Made by a program: the position numbers and the translations under genes. The notes below the pieces were generated by a model. The model saw only the letters and a list, made by a program, of their open reading frames with translations. It ran no database searches and was not told where the DNA came from. DNA of 53,278 bases from Bacillota bacterium (GTDB taxonomy: Bacteria > Bacillota > Clostridia > Oscillospirales > Oscillospiraceae). Each line of letters starts with the position of its first letter. Positions within the stretch are counted from its first letter, which is position 1. Positions 1 to 6,938 of this stretch are shown piece after piece. Where the stretch lies: assembly GCA_022784505.1 (NCBI GenBank), contig JALFUQ010000067.1, positions 1-53,278 of the forward strand. Direction: 5' to 3'.

Positions 1-1682
1 CGGATGCCCTTGCACTCGTCGAGCCACAGGCCCTTGTCGACCTTGAGAAGATCCTCGAGAGTTTCTTCCGAAACTCCACTGCCGTCAAGGTTTATATCCT
101 CTGCCTTGGGCTCGTAGCCGAGCTCGGTCTCGACTGCGCCGACCTCATCGAAGCAGCGTCCGAGTATCCACTCGACAACACGCAGGTTGTCGCCGAAGCC
201 CGGCCACTCGAAGTTGCCCTCGTCATCGGTGCGGAACCAGTTGACATTGAATATCTTGGGGGGATTGCTTAGCTTCTTGCCCATGTCGATCCAATGCTGC
301 CAGTAGTCGCCCATGTTGTAGCCGCAGAACGGGCGCATGGCCATGGGGTCGCGTCTGACAACGCCGACCTTGCCGGTGGCGGCAGCGGTGGTCTCGCTTG
401 CCATGATACTGCCGACAAAAACGCCGTGATCCCAGTTTCTTGACTGGTAGACCAGGGGTGCGGTCTTTGCGCGGCGGCCGCCGAAGATGATGGCGGAGAT
501 GGGAACGCCGGTCTTACTCTCAAACTCGGGGCTGATGCAGGGGCAATTTATTGCCGGTGCGGTGAAGCGGGAGTTGGGGTGTGCGCCCTTTGAGCCGTCG
601 GTGCAGTCCCACTTCTCGCCCTTCCAGTTTTCTGCGTTCTTCGGGGGATTTTTGTCCATGCCCTCCCACCAGACGGTGTTATCGTCGAGGTTGCGGACGA
701 CATTGGTAAAGATAGTGTTCTTTTTGGTAGCGGCGAGGGCGTTGGGGTTTGACTTCACGCTCGTGCCGGGGGCAACGCCGAAGAAACCGTTTTCGGGGTT
801 GACTGCCCACAGTCTGCCGTCCGGGCCAATGCGCAGCCATGCGATATCGTCGCCGACAGTCCAGCACTTCCAGCCCTTTTCACGGTAAGCCTCGGGCGGG
901 ATGAGCATTGCAAGATTGGTCTTGCCGCAGGCAGACGGGAATGCGCCGCAGACATAGCGAACCTCGCCCTGCGGGTTTTCTACGCCGAGGATGAGCATAT
1001 GCTCAGCCATCCAATCCTCGTCACGGCCGAGGGTTGAGGCTATGCGCAGGGCAAAGCACTTTTTGCCGAGCAGGACATTGCCGCCGTAGCCGGAGTTAAC
1101 GGACATGATGGTGTTATCCTCGGGGAAGTGGACGATGTATCTTTTCTCGGGGTCGAGCTCGGCCTTGGAGTGCAGACCCTTGATGTAATCTGCGCTGTCG
1201 CCGATAGCGTCAAGAACGTTCTTGCCGATGCGGGTCATAATAGCCATGGACACGACGACATAAATGCTGTCGGTAAGCTCGATGCCGTACTTTGCAAAGT
1301 CAGAGCCGACAACGCCCATGGAGTAAGGGATGACATACATCGTGCGGCCCTTCATCGAGCCGTCATAGATGCCGTAGAGCTTTTCGTACATCTGTTTGGG
1401 ATCCATCCAATTGTTCGTGGGGCCTGCGTCCTCCTGCTTGCGGGAGCATATGAAGGTGCGATCCTCAACACGGGCAACGTCGTTCGGGTCCGAGCGGTGC
1501 AGGTAGCAGCCGGGGAGCTTTTCCTCGTTGAGCTTTATAAGCTCGCCCGTGCCCATCGCCTCGTGGCGAAGCTTTTCAAGCTGCTCTTCCGAGCCGTCTA
1601 TCCAGACTATGCTCTCGGGCTTACAAAGTGCGGCCATTTCCTCGACCCACTTTGTAATGTGTACATTGTTTGTCAGGTTCAT
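1..1682 (-). CDS. pckG: GTP-dependent phosphoenolpyruvate carboxykinase, 3' end cut by window edge
   Basis: Interconverts oxaloacetate and PEP using GTP/GDP in the cytosol. The reverse-strand frame is open from the ATG at 1682 to the window edge, about 560 codons; family members are about 600 aa, so only the C-terminal tail is missing. The protein begins MNLTNNVHITKWVEE and carries the NNWMDP segment, the kinase-1a loop with the reactive cysteine (PSACGKTNLAML) and the downstream VGDDIAWLR motif, which together mark the GTP-type rather than the ATP-type enzyme. A GGAGG ribosome site lies just 5' of the ATG. The gene follows rsmA by 78 nt on the same strand and may have its own weak promoter there. 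In fermenting Clostridia it usually works in the PEP/oxaloacetate branch, which would link it to the decarboxylase operon at 39.9-43.2 kb (inference). All plus-strand ORFs here are shadows. Confidence 0.93.
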   Translation of the reverse strand, partial: MNLTNNVHITKWVEEMAALCKPESIVWIDGSEEQLEKLRHEAMGTGELIKLNEEKLPGCYLHRSDPNDVARVEDRTFICSRKQEDAGPTNNWMDPKQMYEKLYGIYDGSMKGRTMYVIPYSMGVVGSDFAKYGIELTDSIYVVVSMAIMTRIGKNVLDAIGDSADYIKGLHSKAELDPEKRYIVHFPEDNTIMSVNSGYGGNVLLGKKCFALRIASTLGRDEDWMAEHMLILGVENPQGEVRYVCGAFPSACGKTNLAMLIPPEAYREKGWKCWTVGDDIAWLRIGPDGRLWAVNPENGFFGVAPGTSVKSNPNALAATKKNTIFTNVVRNLDDNTVWWEGMDKNPPKNAENWKGEKWDCTDGSKGAHPNSRFTAPAINCPCISPEFESKTGVPISAIIFGGRRAKTAPLVYQSRNWDHGVFVGSIMASETTAAATGKVGVVRRDPMAMRPFCGYNMGDYWQHWIDMGKKLSNPPKIFNVNWFRTDDEGNFEWPGFGDNLRVVEWILGRCFDEVGAVETELGYEPKAEDINLDGSGVSEETLEDLLKVDKGLWLDECKGI

Positions 1683-1760
1683 CAATGTTTACCTCCGTTT
1701 AATGCCAGATAAAAATTCATTTTCTACTTTCTACATTAGACTGTTATTAGCTCTACTAGA

Positions 1761-2657
1761 CTAACACTTTATATCTTTGCCGTCAATGACTTTGGACTTG
1801 TTGAAAATGTCAAAAATCGCATCCGAAATTGCAGCAAAATCACCAATGGGCAGCACCTCGCCGCGAATTTTCTGATCAAAGCCGCAGGCAGTGAGCAGAT
1901 TTTCGATATCGGCCTTAGTAAGCTCGTTAAAACTCGCGCTCAGCGCGTTCGTAAGCGTCTTGCGGCGCATGCCGAAGGCAGCTCTGACGACGCGGAAAAA
2001 CAGTGCCTTGTCCTTGACCTTGACGGGCGGTGCGCTGCGAGTTTTGAGCCTTATGACGCTCGATGTGACCTTCGGCTGCGGAATAAAGCAGCTCGGCGGC
2101 ACGTCAAAGAGCATCTCGGGCTCGGCGTACCAATTGACGAGCACGGTGAACGCTCCGTAATCAGCCGTGGAGGGCTTTGCACAGATGCGCTTTGCGACCT
2201 CGCGCTGGATCATGACCGTCACGCTGTCAAAGCACTCGGCCTCCAAAAACGCGGTTATCAGCGGGCTCGTGACATTGTACGGCAGGTTTGCGCACACGAC
2301 GGGACGCAGCCCCTGCATTTTCTCCGCGACCAGTCCCTTTATATCCTGCTTCAAAACATCGCCGAATATTATCTCAACATTATCTTTTCCGGCAATGGTC
2401 TGGTTTAAAACGGGTCTTAGCGCATTGTCAAGCTCCACGGCGACGACCTTGCCGGCGCGCATGGCAAGCTGCTCTGTAAGGCAGCCGATGCCCGGGCCGA
2501 CCTCAAGTACGCCGGTATTCTCATCAAGCTGCGCTGCCTCGGCAATATCCTCCGGCACCCATGCGGCGGTCAGAAAGTTCTGCCCCATGGATTTGGAAAA
2601 CCGAAAGCCATGGGATGCAAGCAGCGATCTTATATCGTTAATGTCGGTAAGTCTCAT
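1761..2657 (-). CDS. rsmA: 16S rRNA (adenine1518-N6/adenine1519-N6)-dimethyltransferase
   Basis: KsgA/RsmA dimethylates two adjacent adenines in the 3' terminal hairpin of 16S rRNA during late 30S assembly. The 298-aa length is normal. Visible motifs are the SAM-binding VLEVGPGIGCLTEQL near residue 50 and the catalytic NLPYNVTSPL near residue 125. The N-terminal GFRFSKSMGQNFL is the family's RNA-binding signature. Its ATG overlaps the stop of the upstream trmD fusion gene by an ATGA junction, so translation is likely coupled. Being in the trmD operon is less usual than its common place near rnmV. Confidence 0.95.
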   Translation of the reverse strand: MRLTDINDIRSLLASHGFRFSKSMGQNFLTAAWVPEDIAEAAQLDENTGVLEVGPGIGCLTEQLAMRAGKVVAVELDNALRPVLNQTIAGKDNVEIIFGDVLKQDIKGLVAEKMQGLRPVVCANLPYNVTSPLITAFLEAECFDSVTVMIQREVAKRICAKPSTADYGAFTVLVNWYAEPEMLFDVPPSCFIPQPKVTSSVIRLKTRSAPPVKVKDKALFFRVVRAAFGMRRKTLTNALSASFNELTKADIENLLTACGFDQKIRGEVLPIGDFAAISDAIFDIFNKSKVIDGKDIKC

Positions 2658-3940
2658 AGCTTTTTCTCAAATGCCTGCCGTGCCGGGTCATGTTCGCCCT
2701 CGTCAACAAGCACATTTCCTCTGTAAACATATCCCTTGCGCTTTAAAAGCTTCTGCATGGCCTTATTTTTGCGGTGGGTATCGGTGCGCACGCACTCGGC
2801 GCCACGGGCTTTAGCCGTTTCGTCCGCAAAATCTATCATCATATCGCTAAGCCCCGTTCCGCGAAACTGCGCTTCAATCGCTATGCGGTGCAGCGTGCAG
2901 TATTTGCCCTCGCCGTGCCATTTGCCGTCGGTAATCTTATCATACCCGCTCTCGGGCGCTTCCGTCAGACAGAAAAAGCCCGCCAGGCGTTCGCCGTAGG
3001 TCACGGCGTAGCACTCGCCGTTTGCGATATCGGCGGCGAATACATTCTGCGTGGGGTACTCGCCCTGCCACTGGTCGACACGGTGCTTTTTAAGATAGTT
3101 CCTCGCCTGCCGCACGATAAGCATAATATCATCGATGTCACTCCCAACTGCCGGCCGGCAGCCTACAGGCTGCGTGAGCTTCATGCGGCTGCGCTCTTTT
3201 TTTATCTGCTCAACAAGCTTAATGTCCTTTTTGTCGGTCAGCTCAAGCCGCTCGAACATATCCGGACGCTTATCCATCGTGCGCTCGAGGCTTTTTTTGC
3301 GCCGCCACTCGTCAACGGCGGCATGGTTGCCCTGCAGCAGCACCTCCGGCACAGCTCTCCCCTCCCAGACCTCGGGTCGGGTGTACTGCGGGTACTCCAA
3401 AACGCCGTCCCAGTGGCTCTCGCCGGTGAAGCACTCCTCGTCTGACAGCACGCCCGGAACAAGACGGCACACGGAGTCTGCCACCGCCATTGCGGCTATC
3501 TCGCCGCCGGTGAGTACAAAGTCGCCGATGGATATCTCCTCGTCGACACACTGCTCTATAAAGCGCTCGTCGATGCCTTCGTAGTGGCCGCACACGAGCA
3601 CAAGGTGGTCGTACTCGTCACGCAGCCGTCTTGCCGTCTGCTGGTCGTAGGGCTTGCCCTGCGGCGACATGTAGATGACGCGGCTCTTGCGGCCCTTTGT
3701 AGTTGACATAATATCATCAAGGCAGGACTTTAACGGCTGTGCCATCATCACGCATCCCCAGCCGCCGCCATAGGGGTAATCATCGACCTGGCACTGCTTA
3801 TTCTCGGTATAATCCCTGATTTGGACACAATTGACCTCTATAATGCCCTTTTTGGCCGCCCTGCCCAAAATGCTCTCGTGCAGAACGGCGTTCATGGTGT
3901 CGGGAAACAGGGTCATTATATCAATTCTCATGGTTGACAT
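2654..3940 (-). CDS. trmD: tRNA (guanine37-N1)-methyltransferase fused to a C-terminal GNAT acetyltransferase
   Basis: Residues 1 to about 250 are a full TrmD: N-terminal MRIDIMTLFPD, the SAM-knot segments YMSPQGKPYDQ and LVCGHYEGIDERF, then SIGDFVLTGGE, and the C-terminal GESHWDGVLEYPQYTRP region. It makes m1G37 in tRNAs reading CNN/GGN-type codons and so protects reading frame. Residues about 258-428 form a second domain with GNAT features: a substrate half, then LHRIAIEAQFRGTGLSDMMIDFA resembling the acetyl-CoA loop (R/Q-x-x-G-x-G/A). No stop separates the two; an internal Met at 253 (nt 3184) could be a secondary start but has no clear ribosome site. Usual TrmD is about 240 aa. The gene lies 7 nt after rimM and overlaps rsmA. 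rplS, the common trmD neighbour, is not next to it. The acetyltransferase substrate is unknown. Confidence 0.92.
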   Translation of the reverse strand: MSTMRIDIMTLFPDTMNAVLHESILGRAAKKGIIEVNCVQIRDYTENKQCQVDDYPYGGGWGCVMMAQPLKSCLDDIMSTTKGRKSRVIYMSPQGKPYDQQTARRLRDEYDHLVLVCGHYEGIDERFIEQCVDEEISIGDFVLTGGEIAAMAVADSVCRLVPGVLSDEECFTGESHWDGVLEYPQYTRPEVWEGRAVPEVLLQGNHAAVDEWRRKKSLERTMDKRPDMFERLELTDKKDIKLVEQIKKERSRMKLTQPVGCRPAVGSDIDDIMLIVRQARNYLKKHRVDQWQGEYPTQNVFAADIANGECYAVTYGERLAGFFCLTEAPESGYDKITDGKWHGEGKYCTLHRIAIEAQFRGTGLSDMMIDFADETAKARGAECVRTDTHRKNKAMQKLLKRKGYVYRGNVLVDEGEHDPARQAFEKKL

Positions 3941-3947
3941 AACTAAT

Positions 3948-4436
3948 TTACATTCCTTCTATCAGTCTCACGGTCACGACCGCATTTTCCGCATCGACCC
4001 TGACGATGAACTCGTCCACCGCCGGGATGAGATGCTCGGTCTCGCCTTTAACGACATATATCTGTGAAGCGGGAGTTTCGAGGATATCCTCGAGTGTGCC
4101 GACGCTCTCGCCGTCCTCGGTGACGACGGCGGCTCCGATTATATCCTGCAAGAAGTATGCGCCCTTGGGAAGGCGTGCATCCTTGCGGTCGATGTAGACT
4201 GTCTTATTTTTAAGGCTCATTGCGGCGTTGACGTCCTCAACACCGTCCAAAACGGCGATAAGAAAGCCCTTGTGCACTCTGCCGCTTACGAGCTTTATCG
4301 CCTTGTTATCTATATACACCGTCTTGAATTTTTTCAAAAACTCCGGGCTGTCGAGCCAAACCTGTATCTTGACCTCGCCCTTAACGCCGTGGGTATTGAC
4401 TACCTTTCCGGCTTCTATGAATTGCTTCTTATCCAT
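3948..4436 (-). CDS. rimM: 16S rRNA processing/ribosome maturation factor RimM
   Basis: RimM binds S19 and helps assemble the 30S head. The 162-aa protein shows the N-terminal barrel signature FIEAGKVVNTHGVKGEVKIQ and the C-terminal PRC-barrel segment with GAYFLQDIIGAAVVTEDGE and HLIPAVDEFIVRVD. Length and order (khpA, rimM, trmD) are those of the standard Firmicutes block. It is separated from khpA by a hairpin at 4463-4482 that may reduce read-through. Confidence 0.95.
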   Translation of the reverse strand: MDKKQFIEAGKVVNTHGVKGEVKIQVWLDSPEFLKKFKTVYIDNKAIKLVSGRVHKGFLIAVLDGVEDVNAAMSLKNKTVYIDRKDARLPKGAYFLQDIIGAAVVTEDGESVGTLEDILETPASQIYVVKGETEHLIPAVDEFIVRVDAENAVVTVRLIEGM

Positions 4437-4462
4437 TTTTTCATCCCTCGCATAGTCTAAAA

Positions 4463-4482
4463 GGGCTACCGACGGGTAGCCC
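4463..4482 (-). terminator. hairpin between khpA and rimM, possible leaky terminator
   Basis: An 8-bp perfect stem GGGCTACC / GGTAGCCC with a 4-nt loop. On the transcribed minus strand it is followed by only four T, whereas on the plus strand five T follow. It lies inside what is otherwise one operon, so a partial terminator or a processing site is more likely than a full stop. Confidence 0.55.
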
Positions 4483-4493
4483 TTTTTATAATC

Positions 4494-4724
4494 TCAGTCC
4501 ATTATATCGACTGATACCTTCTTGCCCTTTCGCTGGGCAACAGCCCGCATGAGTATACGGATCTCTTTTACGATCCTGCCCTGCCGGCCAATGACCTTGC
4601 CCATATCACCGTCGGCGACACGCACTTCAAAAACGGTCTCGCCGCCGGCTTCGCGCTCGGTCACAGAGACCTCGTCGGGATGATCGACGAGATTCTGCAC
4701 GATATAGGTCAAAAGTTCTTTCAT
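4494..4724 (-). CDS. khpA: KH-domain RNA-binding protein KhpA (YlqC)
   Basis: A 76-aa single KH-domain protein with the GxxG RNA-binding loop in GKVIGRQGRI. It starts MKELLTYIVQNLVDHPDEV, typical of the family. KhpA pairs with KhpB (EloR/Jag) and affects cell elongation and sRNA-mRNA contacts in Firmicutes. It sits in its conserved place between rpsP and rimM, 18 nt from the rpsP stop. Confidence 0.93.
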   Translation of the reverse strand: MKELLTYIVQNLVDHPDEVSVTEREAGGETVFEVRVADGDMGKVIGRQGRIVKEIRILMRAVAQRKGKKVSVDIMD

Positions 4725-4742
4725 GCCGGTAGATTCTCCTTA

Positions 4743-4982
4743 TTAGGCCTCGACCTTCTTAAGCAGGCCGCGTACGGTTTCGGTAGGCTGTGCGCCGTTT
4801 GCGATCCAGTACTGTGCACGCTCCATGTCAACCTTGATCCTCTGCTCGCCCTCTGCCATGGGATCGTAAGTACCGAGTTCCTCGATGAAACGACCGTCAC
4901 GGGGACAGCGGGAATCAGCTACGATGATGCGGTAGTAAGGTGCCTTCTTTGCGCCCATTCTACGAAGTCTGATCTTTACCAT
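4743..4982 (-). CDS. rpsP: 30S ribosomal protein S16
   Basis: The 79-aa protein [19 protein letters not shown] is an unambiguous S16; the segment [19 protein letters not shown] is the family signature. S16 is an early 30S assembly protein. A strong GGAGGTGA ribosome site precedes the ATG. A candidate internal promoter lies at 5022-5050. Confidence 0.97.
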   Translation of the reverse strand: MVKIRLRRMGAKKAPYYRIIVADSRCPRDGRFIEELGTYDPMAEGEQRIKVDMERAQYWIANGAQPTETVRGLLKKVEA

Positions 4983-5021
4983 TTATTTTCACCTCCAAAA
5001 ATTTTTCTATATATTCTATAT

Positions 5022-5050
5022 ATTACAAACGCTCGCGCGTCGGTAATCAA
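5022..5050 (-). promoter_or_regulatory. candidate sigma-A promoter for rpsP and downstream genes
   Basis: On the minus strand TTGATT and TGTAAT are separated by 17 nt, directly 5' of rpsP and overlapping the end of ffh. The -10 is imperfect. The AT-rich 64-nt gap would allow extra ribosomal-protein expression from inside the operon. Confidence 0.45.
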
Positions 5051-6420
5051 AGCTTGAATCCGCCGAAGCCGCCAAGCCCCGGCATTCCGCCGCCCATGCC
5101 GCCGAACTTCTTTTGCAGCTTCTTCATATTCTTGCCGGAAAGCTGCTTCATCATGCCCTGCATGGCGTTAAACTGCTTGAGCAGTCTGTTTATCTCAACA
5201 ACGCTCGTGCCGCTGCCTGCGGCAATGCGCTTTTTACGGCTGGCGTTGAGTATCGACGGGTCGTCGCGCTCGGCTTGCGTCATTGCAAGGATGATGGCCT
5301 CGGTGTGGCTGAGGCTCTTTTCGTCGACCTTTGCGCCCTTGAGCGCCTTTGCGTCCACGCCCGGGATCATGCCTGCAATGTCGTTTAGGTCGCCCATGCC
5401 CTTTAACGAGTGCATCTGCTCAAGGTAATCGGAAAGCGAGAAGCGGTTTGCCTTGAGCTTTTCCGCCATCTCGAGAGCCTTCTTCTCGTCAAAGTTCTGC
5501 TCGGCCTTTTCGATAAGCGTCAAGACATCGCCCATGCCGAGGATTCTCGACGCCATACGGTCGGGATAAAACGGCTCAATCTGGTCGAGCTTTTCGCCCA
5601 CGCCGATAAACTTGATGGGCTTGCCGGTACTGGCCTTTATAGACAGCGCTGCGCCGCCTCGTGCGTCACCGTCAAGCTTTGTGAGCATAACGCCCGTCAC
5701 GCCAAGTGCCTCGTCAAAGGCGTTTGCGGCGTTCACGGCGTCCTGTCCGGTCATCGCGTCGACAACAAGCAGGATCTCCGCCGGCTCGACTGCCTCTTTT
5801 ATGTTGCGCAGCTCGTCCATGAGCTGCTCGTCTATATGCAGGCGGCCTGCGGTGTCGAGAAACACAAGGTCGTTGCCGTGCTTTTTGGCGTGCTCGACCG
5901 CTGCCTTTGCGATATCCACAGGATTTGTCGTGCCCATCTGGAACACGGGGATGTCAAGCTGCTTGCCGACGGTCTCCAGCTGCTTTATCGCAGCAGGGCG
6001 ATAGATATCACATGCCGCCAGCAGCGGGCGCTTGCCCTGCTTGCGCATGTACGCTGCAAGCTTCGCGCCGTTTGTTGTCTTACCTGCGCCCTGAAGTCCG
6101 ACCAGCATAACCACGCTGGGCGACTTTGAGCCTATAGTCAGCCGCTGATTTTCGCTGCCCATGAGCTTTACGAGCTCTTCGTTTACTATCTTTACGACCA
6201 TCTGTGCCGGAGACAGCGCCTCAAGCACATCGGCACCCGAGGCTCGCTCGGTAACAGACTTGGTAAACTCCTTGACAACCTTGTAGCTGACATCGGCCTC
6301 CAGAAGTGCCATACGCACTTCCTTCATGGCCTCCTTGACATCGGCGGCGGTCAGTCTGCCCTTCCCCCTGAGCTTCTTAAAGGCAGCGGACAGCTTGTCG
6401 GATAATGATTCAAATGCCAT
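5047..6420 (-). CDS. ffh: signal recognition particle GTPase Ffh (SRP54)
   Basis: Co-translational targeting GTPase of the SRP. The 457-aa protein has the N bundle, then the G domain with GLQGAGKTTNGAKLA (P-loop, near residue 108), DTAGRLHIDEQL and TKLDGDARGGAAL. The C-terminal M domain ends in a Met/Gly-rich tail (KKFGGMGGGMPGLGGFGG). It starts 12 nt after the ylxM stop, in the conserved ylxM-ffh order; YlxM is thought to modulate SRP in Firmicutes. Confidence 0.97.
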   Translation of the reverse strand: MAFESLSDKLSAAFKKLRGKGRLTAADVKEAMKEVRMALLEADVSYKVVKEFTKSVTERASGADVLEALSPAQMVVKIVNEELVKLMGSENQRLTIGSKSPSVVMLVGLQGAGKTTNGAKLAAYMRKQGKRPLLAACDIYRPAAIKQLETVGKQLDIPVFQMGTTNPVDIAKAAVEHAKKHGNDLVFLDTAGRLHIDEQLMDELRNIKEAVEPAEILLVVDAMTGQDAVNAANAFDEALGVTGVMLTKLDGDARGGAALSIKASTGKPIKFIGVGEKLDQIEPFYPDRMASRILGMGDVLTLIEKAEQNFDEKKALEMAEKLKANRFSLSDYLEQMHSLKGMGDLNDIAGMIPGVDAKALKGAKVDEKSLSHTEAIILAMTQAERDDPSILNASRKKRIAAGSGTSVVEINRLLKQFNAMQGMMKQLSGKNMKKLQKKFGGMGGGMPGLGGFGGFKL

Positions 6421-6431
6421 AGCGTTGCCTC

Positions 6432-6779
6432 CTAATCTAATTGACCGAGCTTTTCGGAAATGCTCCCGACAAGCTCTTTTGCCCTGCCCTCGGTCATGCT
6501 CTCAAGCTCATTAAGCTGCGAGCGTATCTCCGAAAGGACAGCGCTGCGCTCTGTAAAGCGCTTTATCAGTCCCGTTTTCTCCTCGATCTCAGTCATAGCA
6601 GCTTCGGCACGGCGGATGATATCCCACACGCCCTGACGGGAAATGCCGCTCTGCTCGGCGATCTCGGCCAAGGACAGATCCTCATTATAATGGAGGTCGA
6701 AATACTCACGCTGCTTGTCCGTAAGCAGCTCGCCGTAAAAATCAAACAGCATCGAACGCATCACTCTGCTGTTTTCCAC
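6432..6779 (-). CDS. ylxM: YlxM family helix-turn-helix protein
   Basis: A 115-aa protein with the signature FYGELLTDKQREYFDLHYNE followed by the helix-turn-helix LAEIAEQSGISRQGVWDIIR, as in sigma region 4. I start it at GTG 6779 and not at the upstream ATG 6845. The extended frame would begin inside the -35 box of a perfect sigma-A promoter (6817-6845), whereas GTG 6779 has a GGGAGG site 8 nt upstream and matches the usual N-terminus. It heads the ffh-rpsP-khpA-rimM-trmD-rsmA operon and probably acts with SRP. Confidence 0.9.
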   Translation of the reverse strand: MENSRVMRSMLFDFYGELLTDKQREYFDLHYNEDLSLAEIAEQSGISRQGVWDIIRRAEAAMTEIEEKTGLIKRFTERSAVLSEIRSQLNELESMTEGRAKELVGSISEKLGQLD

Positions 6780-6793
6780 GGTGTCCGCCTCCC

Positions 6794-6815
6794 TGTAAAC
6801 TAAATTTACTTTACA
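6794..6815. promoter_or_regulatory. 22-bp palindrome over the ylxM transcription start, candidate operator
   Basis: TGTAAAC-TAAATTTA-CTTTACA reads almost the same on both strands; only the bases at positions 7 and 16 break symmetry. It begins 1 nt after the -10 box, where a repressor would block initiation. I do not recognise the cognate regulator. Confidence 0.5.
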
Positions 6816-6816
6816 C

Positions 6817-6845
6817 ATTATACTCTCCGTCACCATGCCTGTCAA
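6817..6845 (-). promoter_or_regulatory. consensus sigma-A promoter of the ylxM-ffh operon
   Basis: Minus strand TTGACA (6845-6840), 17-nt spacer, TATAAT (6822-6817): a perfect consensus promoter. Transcription should begin near 6810, inside the palindrome at 6794-6815. The promoter's position excludes the longer ylxM start. Confidence 0.88.
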
Positions 6846-6856
6846 GTAAAACTTCT

Positions 6857-6902
6857 TGTCAGTTTTGCGGAATATATTTGAGTATTTGCGGCAAAACTGT
6901 CA
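6857..6902. repeat. inverted repeat in the divergent ylxM / beta-glucan synthase intergenic region
   Basis: TGTCAGTTTTGC at 6857-6868 and GCAAAACTGTCA at 6891-6902 are inverted copies with one mismatch, spaced by 22 nt. They lie in the 93-nt gap upstream of the 7.2-kb gene and could be a regulator site or a leader hairpin. No convincing promoter for that gene was identified here. Confidence 0.45.
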
Positions 6903-6938
6903 TTTATGATGAGAAAGTGATTTTCGGAGGTCATTTTA

